NCBI GenBank assembly: GCA_009877105.1
Contig: WXFD01000034.1
Span: 1 to 64,000, forward strand
DNA length: 64,000 nucleotides
Reading direction: 5' to 3'
Source of the DNA: Bacteroidales bacterium
GTDB taxonomy: Bacteria > Bacteroidota > Bacteroidia > Bacteroidales > VadinHA17
Shown: positions 26,595-36,158 of the stretch, piece by piece
How the letters are laid out: every line of letters begins with the position of its first letter
How positions within the stretch are numbered: the stretch's first letter is position 1
Program-made: the position numbers and the translations under genes
The notes under the pieces: generated by a model
Told to the model about the DNA's origin: nothing
Database searches by the model: none
Seen by the model: the letters and a program-made list of their open reading frames with translations, nothing else

Positions 26595-27935
26595 TCAGAC
26601 AAGCGGCTGCCATCCATTCTCATACTCTCTGCGCCACAATGCTTCAGCTTCGCTGTCCCCGGTTATATGTCCGTTGGATGGATCAAGTGCAAGGGAGCGC
26701 CCCACCCTCTGCGAAATATTTCCAAGATGAAGCCACAGAGCGCTTTTATGGCCGTTTTGTGCATCTGCCGAAGGAGTCCTTCCATTTCTTATATTATCGA
26801 GGAAATCCTTGACATGGACGGCATCGAGTGCTTCGCCCGGGCTTGTAGTATTGAGGCTTTCGGAGATAATGACATCTGACTTCACTTCCTTCACCAGCTT
26901 GTTCGTATTGTCGAAAACAGTATAACTGTTATCGCCTGTGTGAAGGGTGCCCTGTTCACCATAAAAAATAACCCCATGCGAACGGTTGTCGACCAATCCT
27001 CCGTTACAGCTTCTTCCCTCCCAGGTAATTGTTATTCCAGGCACTTCCCAGGTAATGATCTGGGTATCGGGAACCTCCCAGTCGTCATGATAATGATAGC
27101 GACCCCCCGCCGAACTTACTTTGGAAGGATAATCAAGGTCCAGCCCCCACCTGATAATATCAAGATGGTGTGTTCCGTTATTCAGCGCTTCTCCCGTACC
27201 CCAGTTCCAGAACCAGTGCCAGTTATAATGAATAAGATTATCCCTGAATGGTTTTCTTGGAGCAGGTCCCTGCCACAATTCATAATCGAGTCCTGCCGGA
27301 ACGGGGACAGTTCTGCCAACACCAATCGGACCCCGCGTGTTTGCATACCAGGCTTTTGCCATGTATACCCTGCCAATGATACCGTTTTTAAGCTCGTTCA
27401 GCCCCTGGGCCAGTACGGACCACGATCTCCGTTGGGTTCCGACCTGAACTATGGTCTTGTGTTTTTCAACTGCCCTGATAACCAGTTCCCCCTCATACGG
27501 ATTATGACTCATTGGCTTTTCTACATAAACATGCTTTCCTGCAGCGCATCCCATGATAGTGGCCGGTGAGTGCCAGTGATCGGGCATGGCTATGACCAAC
27601 GCATCAAGATCCTTGTCATTAAGGATACGTCTGAAATCCTTTTCAGTCCGGGGCTCCTTTCCGGCTGCGCCAATGACTGCGTCAACACCCTTCTTCAGGG
27701 CATTCTCTTCCACATCGCAGATATACTTCACCTCTGTACCGGATTGCCTGGCAAATGTTCCCGCCAGCGAAGCACCACGGCTGTTGCATCCGAAAACTGC
27801 AACCCGTATAAGACTGTTTGCGCCTGATGTTCTTCTGTAACCAGCTGCCGTCAGGCCTGAAAAACCGCCCTCCAAGGCAAGAAGAGCACTTCCGGCTGCT
27901 GCCTTTTTTAAAAACGATCGTCTGGTATCTCTCAT
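26595..27935 (-). CDS. secreted Gfo/Idh/MocA-family oxidoreductase
   Basis: A 446-aa NAD(P)-dependent sugar dehydrogenase-like protein. The N-terminus is a twin-arginine signal (RRSFLKKAAAGSALLALEGG), so it is exported folded with cofactor. The Rossmann domain has VAVFGCNSRGASLAGTF, the DALVIAMPDHWHSP segment, and the diagnostic EKP in HVYVEKPMSHN. The C-terminal domain carries the GTHHLDIIRWGLDLDYP segment typical of Bacteroidota secreted members. Some relatives hydrolyse or oxidise sugars through a 3-keto intermediate. It is 18 bp upstream of the sialidase start and 43 bp downstream of the isomerase-like gene. The exact sugar substrate is unknown. Confidence 0.88.
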   Translation of the reverse strand: MRDTRRSFLKKAAAGSALLALEGGFSGLTAAGYRRTSGANSLIRVAVFGCNSRGASLAGTFARQSGTEVKYICDVEENALKKGVDAVIGAAGKEPRTEKDFRRILNDKDLDALVIAMPDHWHSPATIMGCAAGKHVYVEKPMSHNPYEGELVIRAVEKHKTIVQVGTQRRSWSVLAQGLNELKNGIIGRVYMAKAWYANTRGPIGVGRTVPVPAGLDYELWQGPAPRKPFRDNLIHYNWHWFWNWGTGEALNNGTHHLDIIRWGLDLDYPSKVSSAGGRYHYHDDWEVPDTQIITWEVPGITITWEGRSCNGGLVDNRSHGVIFYGEQGTLHTGDNSYTVFDNTNKLVKEVKSDVIISESLNTTSPGEALDAVHVKDFLDNIRNGRTPSADAQNGHKSALWLHLGNISQRVGRSLALDPSNGHITGDSEAEALWRREYENGWQPLV

Positions 27936-27978
27936 GAATTCATCGAATGAATAATTGATTCTGCTTTTATGCCGCAGG

Positions 27979-28818
27979 TCAGCGGCATGCCATTACTCCC
28001 CTGAAAAAGCCCAGAGATTCTGCAATACCTGCGAGCGGATCGTGCATATCCTTTTCATATTCAAGGCTGCACTTGCCCGTATAACCGATCTTCCTCAGAG
28101 CTGATATCACCCCCGGAATATCGATTATCCCTCTTCCGATTTCAACTGTTGTGCCTTCCTTTGTCGCTTTGTCAACATCCTTAATATGTACATCATATAT
28201 GCGGCTAGCGTATTTTAATATGTCAGCCGCAGGGTCCGCACCATCCCTCATGGTATGGCCTATATCGATACAGATCCCCATCCGCGGATCGAGATTCTTT
28301 ACATGGTCCCATATGTCAGTTGCATTGGGGAACAACGGGTTGTCCGGACCATGATTATGAATTGCGAGCCTGAAATCATATTCCCTTACCTTTTTCTCGA
28401 CATAGGGAAGTAAGTCATAATCAGGGGCTCCGACGATCATACTGACCCCTGCCATTTTTGCATAGTCAAATGCACGGTCAACTTCCTCAGGAGTTTTCAT
28501 ATATATGACTCCAACAGTATAAACTGTTATTCCGGCACTTCTGAACTTGCCTATAACCGAATCGATCTGTTGTTTTGTACTGTTCATCGGCATATGAAAA
28601 TCCTTGAGGGAGAGGAATGTGACTCCGGTCTTTTTCATAATCTCAATCGTCTGTTCAACGGTGAATTCCCTGAATGTATAACCAGCCATACCAAGGGTCA
28701 GCGGACCGGCAAATGAATAATTAGCCGGTAATGCAGCAGCAGAAACGCGGACTGGAGAAGCTCCGGCGGCAATCAAACCCGCTGTTGTCAGCTTCAAAAA
28801 ATTACGGCGTGATTTCAT
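27979..28818 (-). CDS. sugar phosphate isomerase/epimerase-like TIM barrel protein (secreted)
   Basis: A 279-aa AP-endonuclease-2/xylose-isomerase-like barrel. It carries a twin-arginine-type signal (RRNFLKLTTAGLIAAGAS) and is therefore probably exported like the oxidoreductase encoded next to it. Metal-ligand candidates are in LSLKDFH, LAIHNHGPD, GICIDIGHTMRDGAD, VHIKDVD and the C-terminal SLEYE. In Bacteroidota such proteins commonly pair with Gfo/Idh/MocA proteins in glycan degradation, where 3-keto-glycoside processing has been proposed. The reaction here is not known. It is the first gene of the sialidase operon; a -7 box lies about 160 bp upstream. Confidence 0.82.
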   Translation of the reverse strand: MKSRRNFLKLTTAGLIAAGASPVRVSAAALPANYSFAGPLTLGMAGYTFREFTVEQTIEIMKKTGVTFLSLKDFHMPMNSTKQQIDSVIGKFRSAGITVYTVGVIYMKTPEEVDRAFDYAKMAGVSMIVGAPDYDLLPYVEKKVREYDFRLAIHNHGPDNPLFPNATDIWDHVKNLDPRMGICIDIGHTMRDGADPAADILKYASRIYDVHIKDVDKATKEGTTVEIGRGIIDIPGVISALRKIGYTGKCSLEYEKDMHDPLAGIAESLGFFRGVMACR

Positions 28819-28974
28819 AATATATCTATTAAATGATTTAAATACCTGAAAATCAGATTTGTCACTGATCCGGAAAGTTCATGGATATCATCAAGGATGT
28901 TTTCATTGAAGCCTTGTAATAATTGGTTTCCGTTTAATAAAGGATGTCAGCTGAATTTGTGATTTCATTATATA

Positions 28975-28982
28975 CAAATATA
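28975..28982 (-). promoter_or_regulatory. Bacteroidota-type -7 promoter box for the sialidase operon
   Basis: On the minus strand the sequence reads TATATTTG, an exact TAnnTTTG. Transcription would start near 28968 and give a leader of about 150 bases ahead of the isomerase-like gene. No clear -33 TTTG is seen. Confidence 0.4.
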
Positions 28983-29081
28983 CAGATACCGTTAAAAAAT
29001 AAGTAAAAATCCTGAAATTTATGAATATGCAAGGGCATTGGCCCGGATAAAAGCGTTCAGTTGCTGGTTCCCCCTTCCTGA

Positions 29082-31007
29082 TCAGGGGATCATATTATTA
29101 TCTATCAGGCGGTTATTATAGCTCTGGATAACGGCCCTGAGCTTGTTTTCCATCATGGTACGCAGGCTGTCGTTGCTGTTTTTGAGATTATTCTGAAGCA
29201 TCCTGTCATTAATGAAGTTATAAAGAGCCACCACCTTATTATCAATCATTTCAATCATATGATCCTTCATATACAGGTGATATGTGCTGCCATTTGTATT
29301 GAATGCGAATGATTCGGCTGAATCGTCAAATAAATTATTTCCGAACGCAATATATTCCCCGTCATAATTGAGATATGCAAGCACTGTGGGCATTATGTCA
29401 ATCTGCTGGGCAATTTTGTTCTTTATCCCATTCAGGCAGCTTCCCGGTTTGTAGAAAATAATGGGAATGCAATATGATCCGAAGTCATTCTGAAACTCTT
29501 TACGGACCGTTTCATTTGTATGATCGGCTGTTATCACGAAAAGAGTATTACTGAACCAGGGGCGTTCCTGACTGGCTGCGAAGAATTTCTGAAGGGCATA
29601 ATCGGTGTAACCTATCACTTCGAGGATAGGAGCCGGACCTTTGGGAAATTTGTTTTTATATTTTTCCGGAACCCTGAACGGATGGTGGGAAGAAACCGTA
29701 AAGACGGAGGCAAAAAATGGCTGGGTAAAGGCATCTATCGTCTTACAGAAGAAGTCGAGAAAAGGTTCGTCCCATACTCCCCACATTCCGTCAAAATCAT
29801 TCTTGTCTTTATACTGGTCAAGGCCGAAATAATCATCAAACCCCGCCATTCTGGCAAAGGAATCAAATCCCATGGAACCATTAGGTGCGCCATGGAAAAA
29901 CGCCGAATAATATCCCTTATCTTTCAGCAGCCGGGGCAGTCCGTTAATGGTGTTATTGGCATAATGCGAAATCACATAGGGGGTTTCAAGCGAAGGGATC
30001 GATGCAAAAATAGAAGGCATGGCATCAATCGATTTCTTTCCGTTTGCCAGGGATACCGTAAATGTAAGGCTTTGTCCGATCAATGAGTCGAGAAAGGGTG
30101 AATAACCCCTGTAACTGCCTCCGTCAAGGTCCCTGTTCAGGGCTCCGATATACTCCCTTGAAAAACTTTCAAGAATAATTACAACTACATTGCAGGGATT
30201 GAATTCGCCTTTTTTTCCGGGTTTGTAATGAGGATTGTAAAGTTCATTGAGTTTTTTGTCATCGAAGAAGCTGTAGCGTATGAGGGATTTCTTGTCGAAG
30301 GTCCGGATAAGACTGAATGGTGTATTCAGGACGATCGCCGCATCGCGGGGATTTTTCACATATTTTGCGGCATTGCTTATGCTTACGGGCCTGGTTGAAT
30401 GCCTGTAACCTCCCCGGGCTGCAACAATAAAGAAAATAATTATCACGGGGACCGCAAATAAATTCAAAACGAATGCCCGGATCCGGGTATGCGGCAAAGG
30501 ACTCCGGGTCTTAATCCGGTTGTACAGAAATATCATTAAAAAGATCAGGGCTAAACCAAACAGGACCACCGGCCAGTAGTCAATCTGGAACCTGAATAAC
30601 AGTCTGAGCAGGCCCGATTCATTCTGAAAAGTTCTGAAAACCTCAGCAGTGGCCCTTTTAAGAACAAACCGGTAATATACAAAATCTGCGCAATTTATGG
30701 CAATTGCCAGTCCGTTTATGATGAAGAACAAATAACGTGATATATCCTGGTAAATTCGGTTGTATCTTACTTCAAAAGGTATTATCTGGGCTAAAATGAA
30801 CAACACATTGATATATACCAGGGCCGAGATATCGAACATCAGCCCCCCCCTGAGAATGCTAAGGAATTCTGCCCCGGTCAGGCCGGGGAACATTTTATGG
30901 TTGAATAAATAAAATCCTGTCCTGCATAGTGTAAAAATGAACATCATCAGTGCCATCCTGTATAGCAGAGCTGCATATATGCCAACGGGTCTGATCCGGC
31001 TTTTCAT
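29082..31007 (-). CDS. LTA-synthase-like membrane sulfatase/phosphoglycerol transferase
   Basis: A 641-aa protein with five hydrophobic segments in the first 230 residues and a periplasmic sulfatase-fold domain after about residue 260. The metal site shows in NVVVIILESFSREYIG and in ITADHTNE. The residue at the usual Thr nucleophile position is a serine in ANGKKSIDAMPSIF. LTA-synthase relatives transfer phosphoglycerol or phosphoethanolamine to lipids or glycans. Gram-negative Bacteroidota make no lipoteichoic acid, so modification of a membrane glycan or lipid is more likely. It stands alone, with its own -7 box upstream. Confidence 0.85.
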   Translation of the reverse strand: MKSRIRPVGIYAALLYRMALMMFIFTLCRTGFYLFNHKMFPGLTGAEFLSILRGGLMFDISALVYINVLFILAQIIPFEVRYNRIYQDISRYLFFIINGLAIAINCADFVYYRFVLKRATAEVFRTFQNESGLLRLLFRFQIDYWPVVLFGLALIFLMIFLYNRIKTRSPLPHTRIRAFVLNLFAVPVIIIFFIVAARGGYRHSTRPVSISNAAKYVKNPRDAAIVLNTPFSLIRTFDKKSLIRYSFFDDKKLNELYNPHYKPGKKGEFNPCNVVVIILESFSREYIGALNRDLDGGSYRGYSPFLDSLIGQSLTFTVSLANGKKSIDAMPSIFASIPSLETPYVISHYANNTINGLPRLLKDKGYYSAFFHGAPNGSMGFDSFARMAGFDDYFGLDQYKDKNDFDGMWGVWDEPFLDFFCKTIDAFTQPFFASVFTVSSHHPFRVPEKYKNKFPKGPAPILEVIGYTDYALQKFFAASQERPWFSNTLFVITADHTNETVRKEFQNDFGSYCIPIIFYKPGSCLNGIKNKIAQQIDIMPTVLAYLNYDGEYIAFGNNLFDDSAESFAFNTNGSTYHLYMKDHMIEMIDNKVVALYNFINDRMLQNNLKNSNDSLRTMMENKLRAVIQSYNNRLIDNNMIP

Positions 31008-31314
31008 CCCTGACTCATATAATCCCTTTCATTATCCGGAAAGGGCGGATTAATAGAACTGTCAAAGATAAAAATAACTGATCTTAAAAGTCATGCTGTC
31101 GTGAAAATAGGGAAATGCCCCGTGATGTCCGGTCAGTCTGTGGCAGCATGCGTGAAGTAATCTTCACCGGTGGCTTAAGGGATGACAAAAAACAGTTATT
31201 CCGGCTGCAGTCACGGTGAAGACCGTAAGTTACAGCACAGGTAAGGCGATAACGGTAATCACAACAAAAGTGAACCTGTTACGCTGCCCCGGAATCTATT
31301 ATAAATTTCTGACT
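31008..31314. other. 307-bp gap between two minus-strand genes
   Basis: Apart from the -7 box at 31063-31070 I see no gene. The stretch 31190-31290 contains imperfect short inverted repeats (for example around TCACGGTGAAGACCG) but no stem followed by a T-run, so I do not call a terminator for the Yip1 gene. Confidence 0.5.
31063..31070 (-). promoter_or_regulatory. Bacteroidota-type -7 promoter box for the LTA-synthase-like gene
   Basis: On the minus strand this reads TATCTTTG, matching TAnnTTTG, about 56 bp before the ATG at 31007. No convincing -33 element is present. Confidence 0.45.
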
Positions 31315-31965
31315 CTAACCCTGCTTTTCAAGGTCCTGGAGCATTTCCTTAAGCTCAGGATTGTCAAGGTATTTATTCATTTTGTTTCTGGTGCTCATCC
31401 CGAGAAGCATGAAAAGGACGAGCAGGGCTGCAAGGATATACATGACGATCCTGGCAGTTTCAGGTTTGGCCTTCAGCGATTCAACAAGGCCGTGATACAT
31501 AATGTAAAGGGCATAGAGGCTGACGGCAAGACTTATTATCAATCCAAGCCATGAACTTATCGCTGCGGTAAAGGCAAGCAGTGCATTTATCGGCATGATA
31601 ACCATCGAAGCGGCAACAACCCTGCCATTAGCTTCAAAATCAGTGCTCCCCTTGCAGATCGATGAAATTATGAGCAGAATCACCGCACCGATGAACAATC
31701 CGATTACAGCGCCAACAATGGACCAGACAAGTGCCATTGCCCCAATGGCTCCGCCGAACATTCCGGCTTTCAGTCCGCTTAATCCCACAATACTCCAGAT
31801 AAACGCAATAATTCCGGCCACAGCTCCGTAAATAACCGCTTTGATCAATGGTTCCGCCCATCCTCCGGAAGTTTTCATTGTGGAGAAATAAGCCTTGGGA
31901 TTCAGCAGTGTTTCCTTTGATTCCTTTATAAAGGCATTGAAATCGAAAGTAGAAGTTTCGCTCAT
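31315..31965 (-). CDS. Yip1-family membrane protein
   Basis: A 216-aa inner-membrane protein. After a soluble N-terminus (FNAFIKESKETLLNPKAYFSTM, the typical opening of bacterial Yip1 proteins) there are about five hydrophobic helices rich in Gly, Ala and Ile. The C-terminus is charged and cytoplasmic (NKMNKYLDNPELKEMLQDLEKQG). The family is widespread and its function in bacteria is unknown. The gene lies between the LTA-synthase-like gene and arginine decarboxylase, with gaps of over 100 bp on both sides, so it is probably monocistronic. Confidence 0.8.
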   Translation of the reverse strand: MSETSTFDFNAFIKESKETLLNPKAYFSTMKTSGGWAEPLIKAVIYGAVAGIIAFIWSIVGLSGLKAGMFGGAIGAMALVWSIVGAVIGLFIGAVILLIISSICKGSTDFEANGRVVAASMVIMPINALLAFTAAISSWLGLIISLAVSLYALYIMYHGLVESLKAKPETARIVMYILAALLVLFMLLGMSTRNKMNKYLDNPELKEMLQDLEKQG

Positions 31966-32079
31966 AGCAAGTAAATTAAAAGGTTAATTGATATGATCAG
32001 TTAAGATTGAAATATAAAACGTCAAGTTAGTTATTTTTTTTAACCTGACCTATACTTTGAGTGAAATATTAGAATTCTT

Positions 32080-33972
32080 CTATTCCAGGTATGTGTATCC
32101 GTACAGTCCCGAACGGTAATTTGAAAGGAATTCCTTTCCTTCCTCCAGCGTTATTATTCCCGTTTTAACTGATGATGTAACCCATGTTTCCACGGTCCTG
32201 ACCATTTTCTTGGGATTATACTGCACATAATCAAGAACCTCAGCGATGGTCTCACCATCAATAACCTGATCGATCTTATAACCATCCTCGCCAACGCTGA
32301 CATGAACTGCGTTGGTATCACCGAATAGATTATGCAGATCTCCGAGTATTTCCTGGTATGCCCCCACAAGAAAAACACCCATGTAATATGGTTCCTTTCC
32401 CTTCAAAGGGTGTACCGGAAGGTGGTAAGATGAATTCCTGGTTGAAATGAAATTATCAATTTTGCCGTCGGAATCACAGGTTATATCCTGAATGGTAGCT
32501 GTTCTGACCGGTTCCTCATTGAGCCTGTGAATAGGCATTATTGGAAATATCTGATCAATTGCCCATGCATCGGGCAATGACTGGAACAACGAAAAATTGC
32601 TGAAGTATTTGTCTGAAAGCATTCGTGAGATCTGCCTGATTTCTTCCGGGACATGCCTGATCATATTGGCCAGCTGGTAAACCTTGCGGGCAACTGACCA
32701 GAAAAGGCTTTCAATCTGTGCCCTGGTTTTGAGGTCAATAAGTCCAAGGCTGAACCTGTCGAGTGCTTCTTCCCTGATCTGCTGGGCATCATGCCATGTT
32801 TCCAGCATCCGCGGCTGATTTACATTTTCCCATAGCTGATACAGCTCCTTCACCAGTTCATGATCGCTGTCGCTTATTGTATCTTCCACATCCCATGAAG
32901 GCAGCGTTGTTGCCTCAAGCACTTCGAATATCAGGACCGAATGATGCGCCGTAAGTGAACGTCCCGACTCCGTTATGACGTTGGGATGGGGTATGTTGTT
33001 CTTGTTCGATGCATCAACGAAAGTGCTGACTGAATCATTCACATATTCCTGAATGGTGTAGTTGACACTACTCTCGCTGTTTGACGATCCTGTTCCGTCA
33101 TAGTCAACTCCGAGCCCGCCGCCGATATCGACAAATTCCACGTTGAATCCCATTTTCCGGAGCTGTACATAAAACTGAGAGGCTTCCCTCAGGGCAACTT
33201 TTATTCTTCTTATCTTGGTTACCTGGCTTCCGATATGAAAATGGATCAGCCTGAGGCAGTCGCGCATTTTGTTCCGTTCGAGGAAATCAATAGCTTCAAG
33301 CAGCTCGCTGGAAGTAAGACCGAATTTGCTTATATCCCCGCCTGATTCTTCCCATTTACCGCTGCCAACGCTGGCCAGTTTTATCCTAATACCCAGGTTG
33401 GGTTTTACTTTCAGTCTTTTTGCGATAGTTGTTATCAGCCTGAGTTCATTAAGCTTTTCAATGACCAGGAATATCCTTTTACCCATTTTCTGCGCCAGGA
33501 GTGCAAGCTCAATATAGTCTTCATCCTTATAACCGTTGCATATGATAAGCGACTCCGGGTCGGTATTGATGGCAATGACAGCATGAAGTTCAGGTTTTGA
33601 ACCTGCCTCAAGGCCTATATTGAATTTTTTCCCATGGCTAACGATCTCTTCAACAACGGGCCTCATCTGGTTAACCTTGATCGGGTAGATTATAAAATTC
33701 TGGGCCTTGTAATCATATTCTTCCGATGCTGTCTTAAAGCACCTTGAGATTGTGATTATCCTGTCATCAAGAATGTCTGGAAACCTTACGAGGACCGGAG
33801 TGGAAACATCATTGAGTATCAGCTCGTCCAGAAGATCCCTTAAATCCACTGCTGCGCCCTCTTTCTGGGGTCTGACTTCAACGTTTCCCCTGCTGTTTAT
33901 TGAAAAATAGTTGACACCCCAGCCATTTATGTTGTAAAGCTCAGCCGAGTCCTCGATCCTCCATTTTCTCAT
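32080..33972 (-). CDS. speA: biosynthetic arginine decarboxylase
   Basis: A 630-aa PLP enzyme of the alanine-racemase-fold group that converts arginine to agmatine, the first step to putrescine and spermidine. The PLP lysine is K99 in IYPIKVNQ. Other family hallmarks are NIGLEAGSKPEL, HFHIGSQ, the glycine loop DIGGGLGVDYDG, the TESGRSL segment and CDSDGKID, which contributes to the active site of the partner subunit. Its length agrees with the SpeA family (about 630-660 aa). No agmatine-processing genes lie beside it. The ATG at 33972 gives the canonical start MRKWRIEDSAELYNI. Confidence 0.95.
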   Translation of the reverse strand: MRKWRIEDSAELYNINGWGVNYFSINSRGNVEVRPQKEGAAVDLRDLLDELILNDVSTPVLVRFPDILDDRIITISRCFKTASEEYDYKAQNFIIYPIKVNQMRPVVEEIVSHGKKFNIGLEAGSKPELHAVIAINTDPESLIICNGYKDEDYIELALLAQKMGKRIFLVIEKLNELRLITTIAKRLKVKPNLGIRIKLASVGSGKWEESGGDISKFGLTSSELLEAIDFLERNKMRDCLRLIHFHIGSQVTKIRRIKVALREASQFYVQLRKMGFNVEFVDIGGGLGVDYDGTGSSNSESSVNYTIQEYVNDSVSTFVDASNKNNIPHPNVITESGRSLTAHHSVLIFEVLEATTLPSWDVEDTISDSDHELVKELYQLWENVNQPRMLETWHDAQQIREEALDRFSLGLIDLKTRAQIESLFWSVARKVYQLANMIRHVPEEIRQISRMLSDKYFSNFSLFQSLPDAWAIDQIFPIMPIHRLNEEPVRTATIQDITCDSDGKIDNFISTRNSSYHLPVHPLKGKEPYYMGVFLVGAYQEILGDLHNLFGDTNAVHVSVGEDGYKIDQVIDGETIAEVLDYVQYNPKKMVRTVETWVTSSVKTGIITLEEGKEFLSNYRSGLYGYTYLE

Positions 33973-34101
33973 TTCAAGTCACTTTTCTTATTATTGATCT
34001 GGCATTCTGAAATTTCCCGCAATTTTATGAAATAAACATTAAAGAGTGCCAATAATAATCAATTATTTATCAGCGCAGGCAGTTTTCAGGTCATTTTGGT
34101 T

Positions 34102-35742
34102 TCAGAAGTCAACTGTCGGCAGGTCAATCCTGCCGGTTATTTTGTACACGGGCAGGTCGTTATAACCCGGGCCCCATTGCGGAACGAGATACCGGTCGAG
34201 GAAATTCCACACAACCAGACCGTCGTCGGACTGAGGTTCAAGAAGACAGGCAGCCACCCCTGCAAGCGGCTGGGATGTCCGGATTATAATTGTACCTTCA
34301 GGAAAGGTTGTGTTTTCCCTTCTGAAGGAACCTTCCAGGGTATTTGTATAATGTCCCTGATTCAACCTCGCTGCTCCCGTAAGCCTGCTTATTTCAAACT
34401 TCTCTACCCAGACTGATACCGGCTTTTCCAGCTTCTCCATCCTGATACCGTGTATTCTCAGAAGCTCAATAATTTCAGGATCATTCACAGCAAGCACATA
34501 GGCAAAAGGGAACCTGGCCTTCGCCGTGGCATAATAATCAATCAGATAAGGTACAGTAACATCAATCTGCCTGTCGGTCCTACGGTAGCTGTTCCATCCG
34601 TTTTCGCCCTGAACCAGTTCAGCCTCGTAGGTTCTGATTGTGACATCCCCGGCCGAACGGACATCAAATACTATTCCCAGTGAATCTTCAGGTCCCGGAT
34701 CAAGTCCCCTCATCACGGTCTTCCTGTCGGCTGAATTCAACAAATCCTTTATTTCCGGTTTATTGGCAACCGCGTACTCAATAAGCGTCCGCATCAGACT
34801 GTAGCAGCCATTAACCCTCGATCTGAAATCGGCATAAACATAGTTTTCATTCAGAATTGCCAGCCGGTTTCTCAGGCCATAATAATTTGTCAGATACCTT
34901 GGCTGTGAAATCTCATAAATCCACCCGAGGCCCGGGTTAAGCATATTCACAAATTCACCATAGAAACAGTTTTCTATTCCGTATTTATTCACCAATGCAG
35001 CAGACAATCCGGGCATCATTTTCCTTCGCATGTAACCGATAAGGGCGGTATCGCCGTTTGGATTCACCATCCATGTGAAGGTAACGGGTTCAACATGATA
35101 CGATCCGTTTGTTGTATGGCAATCCATGAATATTTCAGGATCCCATTTATTGAATACGTTTGAATAAAGTCCCCTTATCTCGGGAGATTCAGCTTTCATT
35201 GCATCCCTGTTAAGATCAAGCGACTGGCCGTTATACCTCACTCCCACCCCGTTGACGGGGCCGTTCTGGTATGTCCGGTGCAGCGGGGATATCTTCTCAT
35301 TTCCGTCAATATTGAATATGGGACATATGAGTATCAACAGGTTCCTGAAAAGAACGGGGTCGCCCTGCCTTAGAATGTCCCTTGCAAACATGAGAGACGC
35401 TTCCTTGCCTTCAACCTCGTCGGCGTGTATGCCTGCCTGGATATACACAACCAGCTTATTTTTCCGGTCAGCTCCGGAAGCCTGAAGGAACGGATCTCCA
35501 ATTACAAGTAGTGGTATATCATGGCCGTTCACTGACCTGCCCATTGACTCAACCCTGATAAAAGGCGACAAGGCTCTGAGTCCATCAATGAATGTTACGA
35601 CATCACTGTATCCGGATGTGGATTTGTAACCGGTGCGTTCTGCCACTGTCAGCAGGTCCTGACCGGATGATCCTTCAGCGGTAACCAGTATTATAATCAG
35701 AAAGAAAACAAATCTCAGCAGTTTATTCATCCCGGAAAACAA
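34102..35742 (-). CDS. M14-family zinc carboxypeptidase, secreted
   Basis: A 546-aa exported peptidase with a signal peptide (MNKLLRFVFFLIIILVTAEGSSG). The zinc ligands are in QAGIHADEVEGKE (HxxE) and the third is the His of DCHTTN. The substrate-binding Arg is in LDLNRDAMKAESPE, and the catalytic Glu is probably in LAILNENYVY. The last 180 residues form an all-beta accessory domain. Members act on peptides or peptidoglycan fragments in the periplasm. It is divergent from the cold-shock gene and shares a 168-bp regulatory region with it. The specific substrate is unknown. Confidence 0.9.
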   Translation of the reverse strand: MFSGMNKLLRFVFFLIIILVTAEGSSGQDLLTVAERTGYKSTSGYSDVVTFIDGLRALSPFIRVESMGRSVNGHDIPLLVIGDPFLQASGADRKNKLVVYIQAGIHADEVEGKEASLMFARDILRQGDPVLFRNLLILICPIFNIDGNEKISPLHRTYQNGPVNGVGVRYNGQSLDLNRDAMKAESPEIRGLYSNVFNKWDPEIFMDCHTTNGSYHVEPVTFTWMVNPNGDTALIGYMRRKMMPGLSAALVNKYGIENCFYGEFVNMLNPGLGWIYEISQPRYLTNYYGLRNRLAILNENYVYADFRSRVNGCYSLMRTLIEYAVANKPEIKDLLNSADRKTVMRGLDPGPEDSLGIVFDVRSAGDVTIRTYEAELVQGENGWNSYRRTDRQIDVTVPYLIDYYATAKARFPFAYVLAVNDPEIIELLRIHGIRMEKLEKPVSVWVEKFEISRLTGAARLNQGHYTNTLEGSFRRENTTFPEGTIIIRTSQPLAGVAACLLEPQSDDGLVVWNFLDRYLVPQWGPGYNDLPVYKITGRIDLPTVDF

Positions 35743-35850
35743 TTGATTTAAAGCATTAAAATTAGACCTTTTCCAACAAATACAGTGTCGCTGAAAAAGA
35801 CAAAATGAGTATCAATCCGGGACAACTGTCATATGCCTTTCTTAAAAGAA

Positions 35851-35882
35851 TTGGTAAAATTGAAATTATATGCGTACATTAG
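35851..35882 (+). promoter_or_regulatory. probable promoter of the cold-shock gene
   Basis: TTGG at 35851 and TACATTAG at 35875-35882 are separated by about 20 bases, close to the Bacteroidota pattern TTTG-N19-21-TAnnTTTG with one mismatch in the -7 box. The start site would be near 35889, leaving a leader of about 20 bases. That is short for a cold-shock gene. Confidence 0.4.
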
Positions 35883-35910
35883 CGGCCTTAATTTTTTAAA
35901 ACATATTAAA

Positions 35911-36102
35911 ATGAACAAAGGAACAGTTAAGTTTTTTAATGTAACAAAGGGATTCGGATTCATAAAAGATGCCGATTCGGATAATGAGTATTTCGTTCAT
36001 GCAACAGGTCTGATTGACAAGATCAAGGAGAATGACGAAGTTACTTTTGAGCTTGCAGAAGGCAAAAAAGGAATAAATGCAGTGAATGTAAAACTATCTT
36101 AG
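35911..36102 (+). CDS. cspA: cold-shock domain protein
   Basis: A 63-aa single-domain RNA-binding protein with an OB fold. RNP1 (KGFGFI) and RNP2 (YFVHAT) are both intact, so it should bind single-stranded RNA or DNA and melt mRNA structure. I use the ATG at 35911, which gives the family's standard opening MNKGTVKFFN; the frame is open to 35833 but those residues are not conserved. A strong terminator follows 27 bp after the stop, so the gene is monocistronic. Confidence 0.95.
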   Translation: MNKGTVKFFNVTKGFGFIKDADSDNEYFVHATGLIDKIKENDEVTFELAEGKKGINAVNVKLS

Positions 36103-36129
36103 ACCCGAAACATCACAGTTTATTATACC

Positions 36130-36158
36130 GGAGGCTGAAGTATCAGCCTCCTTTTTTT
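36130..36158 (+). terminator. strong intrinsic terminator after cspA
   Basis: GGAGGCTGA and TCAGCCTCC form a perfect 9-bp stem with a four-base loop, directly followed by seven T residues. This is the clearest rho-independent terminator in the window and closes the cold-shock transcript. Confidence 0.93.

Noticed and set aside
34034..34052. TTGGCAC on the minus strand upstream of speA, like a -24 element
   Set aside because: The -12 part reads AATG instead of TTGC, so only half of the sigma-54 promoter is present.
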